The position numbers were made by a program, and so were the translations under genes. Below are positions 52,953 to 61,215 of a stretch of DNA of 64,000 nt, piece by piece; positions within the stretch are counted from its first letter, which is position 1; each line of letters starts with the position of its first letter. The stretch covers positions 1-64,000 of the forward strand of contig NZ_JYJA01000021.1 in NCBI RefSeq assembly GCF_000956465.1, written 5' to 3'. The notes beneath the pieces are model-generated. The model worked only from the letters and a program-made list of their open reading frames with translations, was not told where the DNA came from and ran no database searches. This DNA is from Microbacterium trichothecenolyticum. Lineage in GTDB: Bacteria > Actinomycetota > Actinomycetes > Actinomycetales > Microbacteriaceae.

Positions 52953-53573
52953 TCAGGCCTCGCGCTGGAGCCACGGCCGCAGCATCCGTGTCACCCACGG
53001 GAGCACCGCGTACGTCATGACGGGGGTGAGCAGCACCGTCGAGAGCAGCACGCGAGCGATCAGCGGCCACTCCGCGAAGCCCGGGACGAACCCGAGAAGC
53101 CACGACGCGAGGAGGTTCGTGGGGAAGAAGCCGAGCCAGATCGTGACGGCCTGCTTCCAGCGCGGCGGAGCGGCCGGGATGGGCTGCTGCACCGGGCCGG
53201 TGACCGGTGGAGTCGCGTGACCCGGATGCCTCGACTCGACGTGAGTGGCGAACGGCGCGTCGAACCATCCCTCGATGCCGGTGCGTCGCTCGACCCTGAC
53301 TTCGCTCGCGAAGGCACGGCCGGAGTCGAGCCACCATGACCGCTGCGGCGAATCCTCCCAGGCTTCGAGGGTCGGGATGTCGCGGAAGCGGTAAAGCATG
53401 TACCAGAGGTCGCTGCCTTCGCCGGCGCGTACCCAGCCGGAGCCGAGGAACCCCGCGAAGCCCGCGGCGAGATCGGTGCCGGCTTGCATCCAGCTCGTGG
53501 CTTCGACGGTGCGAGAGGGATCGATGCGCCGTTCGATCGCGACGGTGATGGGATGGGCCACGGGTTCTGCCAT
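52953..53573 (-). CDS. ABM-domain (antibiotic biosynthesis monooxygenase-like) membrane protein
   Basis: 206 residues from ATG 53573, 7 nt after a CAGAAT box. Residues 1-100 form an ABM dimeric alpha/beta-barrel half (VAIERRIDPSRTVEATSWMQAG, WYMLYRFRDIPTLEAWEDS). Two spans follow (about 140-160 and 168-190: AVTIWLGFFPTNLLASWLLGF; ARVLLSTVLLTPVMTYAVLPW). This ABM plus two-span layout recurs in actinobacteria; a catalytic role is unproven. The first 500 nt are overlapped by an out-of-frame extension of the upstream gene. Confidence 0.8.
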   Translation of the reverse strand: MAEPVAHPITVAIERRIDPSRTVEATSWMQAGTDLAAGFAGFLGSGWVRAGEGSDLWYMLYRFRDIPTLEAWEDSPQRSWWLDSGRAFASEVRVERRTGIEGWFDAPFATHVESRHPGHATPPVTGPVQQPIPAAPPRWKQAVTIWLGFFPTNLLASWLLGFVPGFAEWPLIARVLLSTVLLTPVMTYAVLPWVTRMLRPWLQREA

Positions 53574-54478
53574 GCCATCCATTCTGCGGATGCCGGAGCG
53601 GTGGTGGTCACCTGGACGGGTGCGGGCGCGGGTGCGTAGGCGAGGGCGCGCGGCAGCGACAGCAGCCAGATGCCCATCGTGACGAACGCGACGAACTCGA
53701 AGAGCGCGAGCGTGATGAAGCCGGCGGTGAGCACGCCCATGCCGGCGACGAGCAGGGCGACGCAGAGCCCGGTGACCGCGCGGAACCGTCGGCTGCGACC
53801 GGGGATCGCAAGTCCCGTCGCGACGGTCGAGACGAAGGACAGCCCGAGCGCGGTGGCGATGAGGTCGTGCCCTACCGGGCTCACCGGGATCGGCACGAGC
53901 CCGACGCCGGTGAGGAAGAGTCCCGCGGACACGATCGATCCGCGGAACGCGCGTGATGCACGAGGACGGATGCCGCTGGGCAGGGCGACCGCGATCAGCA
54001 CGCCGTAGACCGCGAGGAAGAAGCCGGAGAAGATCGTGATGCTGTTGAAGGTGCGGCCCGAGAAATCGGTGTGGGTGCCGAGCTGCGAGAAGTGGAGCTG
54101 CCACCACGTGGCGTCGTGCGTCGTCAGGATCGCCACGGCGACCCCCACCGGGAGCGACAGCACAGCGAGCCGGCCGATGCGGTGGGCGATGTACCCGTTG
54201 TCGCCATTCGACGCCGCCGGTCGGGCCGGGGTCGTGGCGACGGTGGTGGTCGTGACGGTGGTGGCTGTGGCGGTGGCCGCGAGGGCGGTGGTCGTCGTCG
54301 CGGACAGGGATGCTGCGTCCGTGCTAGTGCTCGTCGCGGCGTGCGAGAGCACCCGCGCCATGGCGGGGTCGGGGTCGACGCGGGTGAGCGTCGACGCGTT
54401 GACGGCCACCTTCGCGCGCGACGGCGAGACGGTGACCGGTGGAGCGTCGGAAAGGGTCGTGGGAGGCATTCGACTCAC
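53060..54478 (-). CDS. DUF998-like membrane protein, paralog 3, lacking its natural stop
   Basis: Formal ORF 472 residues; credible protein is about 1-300 (to about 53583). GTG 54478 is 6 nt after CAGAAC. A Thr/Ala-rich cytoplasmic leader (TTTTALAATATATTVTTTTV) of about 90 residues precedes seven spans. The family motif is DATWWQLHFSQLGTHTDFSGRTFNSITIFSG, with GHDLIATALGLSFVSTVATGL later. After APVQVTTTAPASAE the frame runs 169 residues antilogous to the ABM gene and looks non-coding, so a stop codon seems to have been lost, or a frameshift joins it to the ABM gene. Confidence 0.65.
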   Translation of the reverse strand: MSRMPPTTLSDAPPVTVSPSRAKVAVNASTLTRVDPDPAMARVLSHAATSTSTDAASLSATTTTALAATATATTVTTTTVATTPARPAASNGDNGYIAHRIGRLAVLSLPVGVAVAILTTHDATWWQLHFSQLGTHTDFSGRTFNSITIFSGFFLAVYGVLIAVALPSGIRPRASRAFRGSIVSAGLFLTGVGLVPIPVSPVGHDLIATALGLSFVSTVATGLAIPGRSRRFRAVTGLCVALLVAGMGVLTAGFITLALFEFVAFVTMGIWLLSLPRALAYAPAPAPVQVTTTAPASAEWMAWQNPWPIPSPSRSNGASIPLAPSKPRAGCKPAPISPRASRGSSAPAGYAPAKAATSGTCFTASATSRPSKPGRIRRSGHGGSTPAVPSRAKSGSSDAPASRDGSTRRSPLTSSRGIRVTRLHRSPARCSSPSRPLRRAGSRPSRSGSASSPRTSSRRGFSGSSRASRSGR

Positions 54479-54746
54479 GATCGGTTCTGCACGGCGTGCC
54501 CGAAGCCGGACATCCTCCCAAAGAACCCCCGGTCCGGGGCCCGTTGGTCAAGACGGCAATTCCCCAGTTAAGCGGCGAACCGCCTACCTGAACTGTATCC
54601 CGCCGAGCAGGGAAAGCGCTGGTCGATGGTATATGGCGTCTCCGCGGTGGAGGTATCGTGCCCCGGGTACGCTGGACGGGCCGGTTCACGCGCCGCGCCG
54701 CGTGGACGGCGCGGGGGTGCCGCGGACCCGCACCTGGAGGAGCCGG

Positions 54747-56453
54747 ATGCCCAAGAACAAGAAGCCCGGCGGCGGCCGCGCGGCGAAGAACTTCGACCCC
54801 CGCTACAACCCGAAGTACCGCGCGGCGAGCGAGGGTCGCGACGCCCAGGGCGGCAAGCGCCGCCCTGGCGAGTCCTCGGCAGGCAAGCCCGGCAGCCGCA
54901 GCACCGGGCACCGCGGACACCGCGCGGAAGCTCCGGATGCCGCGGCCCCGAAGCGCCGCTGGAGCGAGCAGGAGCGCGCGGGCCGGGATGAGGCTCGAGC
55001 GATCCGGACCCACTCGCGGGACGACCGCGGGCGACCGGGGCGCGACCGCGACGACCGCCGTGATTCGGGACGCGGCGAGGCACCGCGCCGTGACGCCGCC
55101 CCGCGCCGGGACAACGCTCCGCGCCGGGAGGAGGGTGCGCGGCGGGATGCCGCGCCGCGCCGGGACGAGGGTGCGCGGCGGGATGCCGCGCCGCGCCGGG
55201 ACAACGCCCCGCGCCGGGCGGAGCCGGCTCGCCGCGACGTGGTGCACGAGCGGCTCGAGGCCGCAGCGGTCGCGCCTGACGAGGTGGGGGGCGTGACGTT
55301 CGCGGACCTCGGCCTCGGGCAGAACATCGTCAAGACGATCGCGGAGCTGGGGGCGCTGCATCCGTTCCCCATCCAGGCGGCGACGATCCCGGCGATCCTT
55401 GCCGGTCGCGATGTGCTGGCGCGCGGGCGCACCGGGTCCGGCAAGACCATCGCGTTCGGCGCGCCGCTCGTCGAGAGCGTGCTGCGGTCGCAGGCGCGAG
55501 AGAAGCGCGACTTCGGCCGTCCGCCGCGCGCGCTGATCCTGGCCCCCACGCGCGAGCTCGCGCTGCAGATCGACGCGACGGTCCAGCCGATCGCCCGCAG
55601 CGTCGGCCTCTTCACGACGCAGATCTACGGCGGTGTGCCCAAAGCGCGTCAGCTCGGCGCGCTGAAGAGAGGCATCGACATCGTCATCGGCACGCCGGGG
55701 CGCATCGAAGACCTCGTGGAGTCGCGCGCTCTCGACCTCTCGCAGGTGCGCATCGCGGTGCTCGACGAGGCCGACCACATGTGCGACCTGGGCTTCCTCG
55801 AGCCGGTGCAGCGCATCATGCGTCGCACGTCCCGTGACGCGCAGCGCCTGCTGTTCTCGGCGACGCTCGACGGCGAGGTGTCGTCGCTGGTGAAGGAGTT
55901 CCTCAGCGAGCCGGCGGTGTACGAGGTCGCCGGCGAGACCCAGCGCACCGGCACCATCGATCATCGTGTGCTCGTGGTCGACCATCGCGACAAGCGCGAC
56001 ATCCTGCGCACGCTGGTCGATCGCAGCGGCAAGACGCTCGTCTTCACGCGCACGCGCGCGTTCGCCGAGATGCTCGCCGACCAGCTGGACGACGTGGGCA
56101 TCCGCGCTCTCGCGCTCCACGGCGACCTCGACCAGGCCCGCCGCACGCGCAACCTCGAGAAGCTCACGTCGGGCCGCATCGACGTGCTGGTGGCGACGGA
56201 TGTCGCGGCCCGCGGCATCCACGTCGACGACATCGATCTGGTGGTCCAGGCCGATGCGCCCGACGAGTACAAGACGTACCTGCACCGCTCCGGCCGCACC
56301 GGGCGTGCGGGACGCTCGGGCACGGTCGTGACGCTGGTGACCCGCGCGCGCCGCGAGCGCCTCGCCGACCTGCTCGAGCGCGCCGACATCGAGGCGCCGT
56401 TCGACGAGGTGCGCCCCGGCGACGACCTGCTGGAGGAACTCGCCGGACGCTGA
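54747..56453 (+). CDS. DEAD-box RNA helicase with basic repeat N-terminus
   Basis: 568 residues, ATG behind TGGAGGAG. The first 165 residues are very basic and repetitive, RRDAAPRRDNAPRRE type units, probably an RNA-binding tail. The helicase core (about 183-545) has the Q motif (FPIQAATIP), motif I ARGRTGSGKT 225-234, PTRELA, GTPGR, DEAD 340-343, SAT, and C-terminal ARGIH and HRSGRTGRAGR. It unwinds structured RNA in ribosome assembly or mRNA decay. Monocistronic. Confidence 0.93.
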   Translation: MPKNKKPGGGRAAKNFDPRYNPKYRAASEGRDAQGGKRRPGESSAGKPGSRSTGHRGHRAEAPDAAAPKRRWSEQERAGRDEARAIRTHSRDDRGRPGRDRDDRRDSGRGEAPRRDAAPRRDNAPRREEGARRDAAPRRDEGARRDAAPRRDNAPRRAEPARRDVVHERLEAAAVAPDEVGGVTFADLGLGQNIVKTIAELGALHPFPIQAATIPAILAGRDVLARGRTGSGKTIAFGAPLVESVLRSQAREKRDFGRPPRALILAPTRELALQIDATVQPIARSVGLFTTQIYGGVPKARQLGALKRGIDIVIGTPGRIEDLVESRALDLSQVRIAVLDEADHMCDLGFLEPVQRIMRRTSRDAQRLLFSATLDGEVSSLVKEFLSEPAVYEVAGETQRTGTIDHRVLVVDHRDKRDILRTLVDRSGKTLVFTRTRAFAEMLADQLDDVGIRALALHGDLDQARRTRNLEKLTSGRIDVLVATDVAARGIHVDDIDLVVQADAPDEYKTYLHRSGRTGRAGRSGTVVTLVTRARRERLADLLERADIEAPFDEVRPGDDLLEELAGR

Positions 56454-56652
56454 CGTCACGCGCTCACCGCCCGGACCGGGCCGCGAACCCTTCGAGCAGC
56501 TCGGCCGCGGGCGGCGCCCCGCCGAGAGACCTGAGCTCTGCGGCGACGCGGGCGGCGGCATCCGTCCCGCCGGGGCGCCCGCTGCCGCTTCGCCCGGGGC
56601 GGGCGCGGGTCGGACCGAGGGCGCAGCATCCGCGGCCGCGTCGGGCGGGGGA

Positions 56653-57315
56653 TCAGGCGATGGGCGCCGCGCCGATCGAGGCGATGAGCTCTGGGTCGCC
56701 GCCGAGGGACGTGAGGCGCGCGCGGAGTGCGACCTCGGCGCGGCGGTAGGGCTCCTCGCTCGTGTGGAGCAGTGAGCGGGTGTTCGCCGCCTCGAGGAAC
56801 GACACCATCTCGAACGTGAGCTGGCGCGCGTCGTCGAGGAGGGGCAGCTCGCCGGCGGCCATCGCGTGCTCGATGCTCACCGTGAGGTAGTCCTCCCACT
56901 CGCTCGACGCCGCGACGATCGCGTCGCGGACCACGCCCGGCTTCGCATCGAACTCCACGGAGGTCGCGGCGAAGAAGCATCCGCCGCGGAACACGCGATC
57001 GCGGGAGTAGGCCAGCCAATCGCCCAGCAGCGTGCACACGCGGACGAGGCCGCGGGGGGTGCGAGCGCGGGCCGGCGCGACGACGCGGTCGATGAAGACC
57101 TCGCGGGCGGCGGCCACGACGGCGAGCTGCAACTGCTCCTTCGAGCCGAACAGCGTCGCGATGCCGCTCTTGCTGTGGCCCGAGGCATCCGCCAGCCGCC
57201 CGATCGTGAGGCCGTCGAGGCCGTCGACCGTCGCGGTGTCGACAGCGTGCGACAGCACGGCGCGCCGCGACTCGTCGCCTCGGAGGCGGCGTCGGTCGAT
57301 GGGGGCTTGTGTCAC
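56653..57315 (-). CDS. TetR-family transcriptional regulator
   Basis: 220 residues from GTG 57315, with TAATCT at 57327-57322 6 nt upstream (leaderless). The N-terminal three-helix HTH is at about 15-65 (LTIGRLADASGHSKSGIATLFGSKEQLQLAVVAA quoted in parts: LTIGRLADASGHSKS, LFGSKEQLQLAV). The rest is the helical ligand domain with FRGGCFFAATSVEFDAKPG, as in TetR_C_6-like YfiR proteins. It sits divergent to the hydrolase with two tandem operator-like repeats in between, so it most likely represses both. Confidence 0.88.
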   Translation of the reverse strand: MTQAPIDRRRLRGDESRRAVLSHAVDTATVDGLDGLTIGRLADASGHSKSGIATLFGSKEQLQLAVVAAAREVFIDRVVAPARARTPRGLVRVCTLLGDWLAYSRDRVFRGGCFFAATSVEFDAKPGVVRDAIVAASSEWEDYLTVSIEHAMAAGELPLLDDARQLTFEMVSFLEAANTRSLLHTSEEPYRRAEVALRARLTSLGGDPELIASIGAAPIA

Positions 57316-57329
57316 ATATCGAGATTACC

Positions 57330-57369
57330 GTACGATCGTTCGTATTCATAAGTACGATCGTTCGTATTC
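57330..57369. promoter_or_regulatory. Tandem TetR operators
   Basis: An 18-bp direct repeat, GTACGATCGTTCGTATTC, occurs at 57330-57347 and 57352-57369 (22-bp period, two helical turns). Each holds TACGA-N4-TCGTA, an inverted repeat suited to a TetR dimer. They fill the 70-bp gap between the divergent start codons at 57315 and 57386. Confidence 0.8.
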
Positions 57370-57385
57370 TTCTGATCGGAGCATC

Positions 57386-58312
57386 ATGAATCTCGCACTC
57401 GCCGCCGCAGGCACGTCCGTTCGCGCTGCGGCCGCCTTCTCGCCCCGGTGGGGAGCCGCCGTCGCCATGCCCCTCTTCGGTCATGTCGCGAAGCCGCGAC
57501 CCGTGCACGCCGACGACGAGGCCACGCTGCTGCGCGCGCGCCCGAGTGCGGTGCGCATCGCCGGCATCGACCGCCGCGGTGTCGACGTCGACACGTTCGC
57601 GTGGGGCGACGGCCCGCGCACGGTCGTGCTGTCGCACGGCTGGAACGGCCGGGCCAGCCAGTTCTCTGTGCTCGTGCGCGATCTCGTCGCCGAGGGGTAT
57701 CGCGTCCTCTCATTCGATGCGCCCGCCCACGGCGGATCGGGAGGTCGTCGCACCTATCTCGTCGACTGGCTCGACGTGTTCGCCGCGCTCCAGGAGCGCC
57801 ACGGCGGGTTCGATGCGATGGTCGGGCACTCGTTCGGCGGCCTCGCGACGCTCGTGGGTGTCGCGGGCGGTATCGATGCGGCGCGCGTCGTGACCATCGC
57901 CGCGCCCGCCGACGCCGACCTGCTGCTGAGCCAGTTCCAGGGCATGCTCGGCTACTCCGACGCGGTCGCGGCGAGCATGCGCGAGCGCTTCGCGACCCGG
58001 TACTTCCCGGGCGAGCCGGACCCGCTCGCGTGGCTGTCGGGTGTGCGGCGCCCGCTGCCAGGCGGGGTGCCGCTTCTCGTCGTCCACGACCACGGCGATC
58101 GCATCGTGCCGTTCGCCGAGGCGGGGCGGGTCGTCGCCGCCAACCCGGGGGCGCAGTTGCTCGCGACGAAGGGCCTCGGGCACAACCGCATCCTCACCGA
58201 GGACGCGGTGCTCGATGCCGTGCTGGACCACGTCCGCACTCCGCTCGTCGACGTCGAGCGGGTCGAGGCCGAACGTGTCGAGGTCGCGGAGTTGGGCGCG
58301 GTCGCGGCGTAG
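57386..58312 (+). CDS. Alpha/beta hydrolase
   Basis: 308 residues, ATG after GGAGCATC. Nucleophile elbow GHSFGG (Ser149), oxyanion segment LSHGWNGRASQF, acid in VVHDHGDRIVP and His in KGLGHNRIL complete the triad. A hydrophobic N-terminus (1-30) may be a weak membrane association. Substrate unknown. Controlled, probably, by the divergent TetR protein. Confidence 0.88.
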   Translation: MNLALAAAGTSVRAAAAFSPRWGAAVAMPLFGHVAKPRPVHADDEATLLRARPSAVRIAGIDRRGVDVDTFAWGDGPRTVVLSHGWNGRASQFSVLVRDLVAEGYRVLSFDAPAHGGSGGRRTYLVDWLDVFAALQERHGGFDAMVGHSFGGLATLVGVAGGIDAARVVTIAAPADADLLLSQFQGMLGYSDAVAASMRERFATRYFPGEPDPLAWLSGVRRPLPGGVPLLVVHDHGDRIVPFAEAGRVVAANPGAQLLATKGLGHNRILTEDAVLDAVLDHVRTPLVDVERVEAERVEVAELGAVAA

Positions 58313-58324
58313 CAGCACCGCGTG

Positions 58325-58407
58325 CGCAGAATCGGAGGTTCTGTGCGACGCGCCGGGACACGGATGCTGCCGCTCGGCGCGTCGCGCGAGACCTCCGATT
58401 CTGTGCG
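58325..58407. repeat. Long imperfect inverted repeat between convergent genes
   Basis: Arms 58325-58354 (containing GCAGAATCGGAGGTTCTG) and 58376-58407 (containing AGACCTCCGATTCTGTGCG) are inverted copies with few mismatches, about 30 bp each. The loop holds ACGGATGCTG. It may be a strong bidirectional terminator or an intergenic repeat element related to the one at 62461. Confidence 0.65.
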
Positions 58408-58474
58408 CACAGATCTCGGCCGTTCGGCACATCTGCGACGCAGCGCGCAGCGGCGAGTACTCGCCGGGCGGGGC

Positions 58475-59602
58475 TCAGAAGAGCCGAGCGGATGCCTCGG
58501 CCCCAGGCAGCGACCGGGAGGACGCCGCCCGCAGCGACGTCGCGGCGGCACGCCCGCGCGAGGTCGTGATGATCGGCGGCGCGCTGCGCGCGTCGGCTCG
58601 ATCGGCGAGACCCGCCACGGGCGCGCCGCGCGGATTCTCTTCCTCGGACTGCCCGTCGAGGCCGTGCACGCGCAGCAACGGGCGCACCCGCTTGGCGAGC
58701 CACGAGCGGTATGCCTTCGGCGCGTACGCCGTCGCGCCGGGGTAAAGCCCTCGATATGACGACACGAGCTCGGGGTGCCGCTCGGCAAGCCACTCGAGGA
58801 ACCACTGCTTCGCGCCGGGCCGCAGGTGCAGTGCGCCATAGACGACCCGCACCGCTCCCGCCGCCTTGATGCGGGCGAGTGCGTGGTCGATCGCCGCGAT
58901 CGAGTCGGTGAGGTGCGGGATGATCGGCATCAGGAACACCGTGACGCGGAATCCCGCCTCGGTCGCCGCGCGCACCGTCTCGAGGCGCGCGGCCGCATTG
59001 GGCGTGCCGGGTTCGATGAGATGCTGCAGCTCGTCGTCGAACACCGCGATCGACATCGCGAGCGTCACGTGCACCTGGCTCGCGGCATCCTGCAGCAGGG
59101 GCAGATCCCGCCGCAGCAGCGTGCCCTTCGTGAGGATCGAGAACGGCGTGCCCGACTCGGTCAGGGCCGACACGATCCCGGGCATCAGCTTGTAACGCCC
59201 CTCCGCGCGCTGGTACGGATCGGTGTTCGTGCCGAGCATGACCGGATCGTGCTGCCAGCTGCCCCGGCGCAGTTCCTTTCCGAGCACCTCGGCGACGTTC
59301 ACCTTCACCACGACCTGCGTATCGAAGTCCCGGCCGGCATCGAGCTCGAGGTACTCGTGCGTGCCCCGCGCGAAGCAGTAGACGCATGCATGACTGCAGC
59401 CCCGATAGGGGTTCACTGTCCAGTCGAAGGGCATCGCGGAGGCGCTCGGCACGTGGTTGAGGGCCGACTTGCAGAGCACCTCGTGGAACGTCACGCCCGC
59501 GAACTCGGGGGTCGTCACCGAGCGCACCAGACCGTTCAGCTGTTCGAGGCCGGGCAGGGCCGCGGCATCCGCCACGCCCAGTTCCTGACCTTGCCACCGC
59601 AT
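58475..59602 (-). CDS. Rv2578c-family radical SAM protein
   Basis: 375 residues from ATG 59602. The radical SAM cluster motif is C69-x3-C73-x2-C76 within NPYRGCSHACVYCFAR, binding a [4Fe-4S] cluster that cleaves S-adenosylmethionine. DPVMLGTNTDPYQRAEGRYKLM, then ILTKGTLLRRDLPLL, and FLMPIIPHLTDS match the Rv2578c/SplB-like group. Its true reaction is unknown. The last 60 residues are low-complexity, and the start has only a weak GGATGC site. Confidence 0.9.
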   Translation of the reverse strand: MRWQGQELGVADAAALPGLEQLNGLVRSVTTPEFAGVTFHEVLCKSALNHVPSASAMPFDWTVNPYRGCSHACVYCFARGTHEYLELDAGRDFDTQVVVKVNVAEVLGKELRRGSWQHDPVMLGTNTDPYQRAEGRYKLMPGIVSALTESGTPFSILTKGTLLRRDLPLLQDAASQVHVTLAMSIAVFDDELQHLIEPGTPNAAARLETVRAATEAGFRVTVFLMPIIPHLTDSIAAIDHALARIKAAGAVRVVYGALHLRPGAKQWFLEWLAERHPELVSSYRGLYPGATAYAPKAYRSWLAKRVRPLLRVHGLDGQSEEENPRGAPVAGLADRADARSAPPIITTSRGRAAATSLRAASSRSLPGAEASARLF

Positions 59603-59722
59603 GCATCCATGAGAACAAAGCTTCGAACTTAAGTCAAGACGGATGTCGTCGTGTCTAGAACATCGACGAGACGGACGCCGCTTGCCTGGCCAAACCGGCC
59701 GTCGCGGGTGAGAATGGCTGAC

Positions 59723-61069
59723 GTGACGGAGCCTGGCGGGCTCGCTACCCCCCGAGCCGCCCCCGAGACTCGTCGTGCCGCCCGAGCGATGCGCGAGGAG
59801 GCGGCGAGGCGTGCCCGCGAAGCGGAATCCGCCCCCGCCGATGCGGCCGCTCCCGTCGCCGATCCCGCCGACGACGTGCGGGCGTCCGAGCTGCCGAGCG
59901 ACGAGTTCGCGCCGGGTTCGATCCCGGCCGGCGCGCCGTCCACGCTGCCGCTGGATCTCCGCCCGACGGGCGCCCCGGCGCACCGCACCGACTCGACGCC
60001 CCACCGCATTCCCGAGGCGCGCGTGCGCGGACGCCGCCGGGCGGTGCGCTCACCCCGCCCCGTCGTCAGCGAACGTCGCGCGGCGCGCGCGGCCGAGCTG
60101 CTCGAGGTCGACGAGAGCGCGCAGCCCGTCCGGCATGCGCGGCCGCGTCGACTGACCAAGCGGCTGATGCTGGTCGCCGGGCTCGCGACCGGTGCGGCGC
60201 TGCTGCTCGGGTCTGCGGCGATGACCGCGATGATGCTCCCGTCCGAGCCGCAATCCGTCGGTGCCGACGCGGCGCCGACGATGACGATGGAGCTGCCCGA
60301 GATCCAGCAGCTTCCGGTTCCCCAGGTCGAGGAATCCCCGCCGGCGGCCGACATCTGCGCGCTTCCCGACGTGGCCGCCTCTCTCCAGCGGGGCGACGAC
60401 GAGGCGGCGATCGTCGCGGCCGGCGGCGGCGAGGCGTTCCGCGCCGCGGTCGTCGAAGGGCGGGCTCCGTGCGTCGACCTCGGCGACTCCGCCCGCGTCT
60501 GGACCGTCATGGACAAGATCCGCCCGGCCAGCCCGATCGACTATCGCCCCGGCGCGCTCGTGCTCCCCGACGGGGTGCGCAACATCGAGGGCGGCGCGCT
60601 GCGTTCGGACGCGGCATCCGCTCTCGCCTCCCTCGCCACTGCCGCCCGCAACGCGGGCGTCGGCGAGATCGCGCTCGAGAGCGGGTTCCGCTCGTACGAG
60701 ACCCAGCAGCAGACGTACGGGCGCCACTTCGCCGAGAAGGGCGAACGCGCCGACCAGGTGAGCGCGCGGCCCGGTTACAGCGAGCACCAGCTGGGACTCA
60801 GCGCCGACGTCGTCGCGTGCGCCGGCTCGTGCGGCACGCTCGACCAGCTCGCCGCGACGCCGCAGGGCCAGTTCGTCGCCGAGCACTCGTGGGAGCACGG
60901 GTGGATCGTCCGCTACACAGAGGGAGCCACCCCCGTGACCGGGTACCTGCCCGAGCCGTGGCACCTCCGCTACGTCGGCCACGAGCTCGCGAAGGCCTAT
61001 CACGAAGGCGGCTGGACCTCGCTCGAGGAGTTCTTCGCGCTCGACCCGGCACCCGACTACCTCGGCTGA
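59723..61069 (+). CDS. D-alanyl-D-alanine carboxypeptidase, VanY family, membrane-anchored
   Basis: 448 residues. GTG 59723 is 6 nt after a GAGAAT box; ATG 59714 is the alternative start. A 145-residue charged cytoplasmic region precedes one span (148-171), so the enzyme domain faces the wall. VanY motifs: SGFRSYETQQQTY, S353-E-H-Q-L-G-L-S-A-D362 (zinc-binding SxHxxGxAxD) and PEPWHLR with H414. It trims D-Ala from peptidoglycan stem peptides. The long inside tail is unusual and could be regulated, for instance by phosphorylation. Confidence 0.88.
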   Translation: MTEPGGLATPRAAPETRRAARAMREEAARRAREAESAPADAAAPVADPADDVRASELPSDEFAPGSIPAGAPSTLPLDLRPTGAPAHRTDSTPHRIPEARVRGRRRAVRSPRPVVSERRAARAAELLEVDESAQPVRHARPRRLTKRLMLVAGLATGAALLLGSAAMTAMMLPSEPQSVGADAAPTMTMELPEIQQLPVPQVEESPPAADICALPDVAASLQRGDDEAAIVAAGGGEAFRAAVVEGRAPCVDLGDSARVWTVMDKIRPASPIDYRPGALVLPDGVRNIEGGALRSDAASALASLATAARNAGVGEIALESGFRSYETQQQTYGRHFAEKGERADQVSARPGYSEHQLGLSADVVACAGSCGTLDQLAATPQGQFVAEHSWEHGWIVRYTEGATPVTGYLPEPWHLRYVGHELAKAYHEGGWTSLEEFFALDPAPDYLG

Positions 61070-61098
61070 CGTCGGGCGTCGGCGCTACGCTGCGGATC

Positions 61099-61125
61099 AC
61101 GGATGCCGCGGCTCACAGCATCCAT
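61099..61125. repeat. ACGGATGC/GCATCC hairpin, copy 3
   Basis: ACGGATGC (61099-61106) and GCATCCAT (61118-61125) form a 7-bp stem of the same outer sequence as copies 1, 2 and 4, between the VanY gene and the acyl-CoA dehydrogenase gene. Confidence 0.45.
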
Positions 61126-61215
61126 CACGGTGAAACTGAGTACCATATGCCGTGAGATGCAATTCCACCGGGGGTGCGTCTCCACACAGACTCGAGGATG
61201 AGAGGAAGGCGCATC

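Noticed and set aside
55080..55230. Possible CRISPR array
   Set aside because: Repeats are in-frame codons of the helicase tail with no unique spacers.
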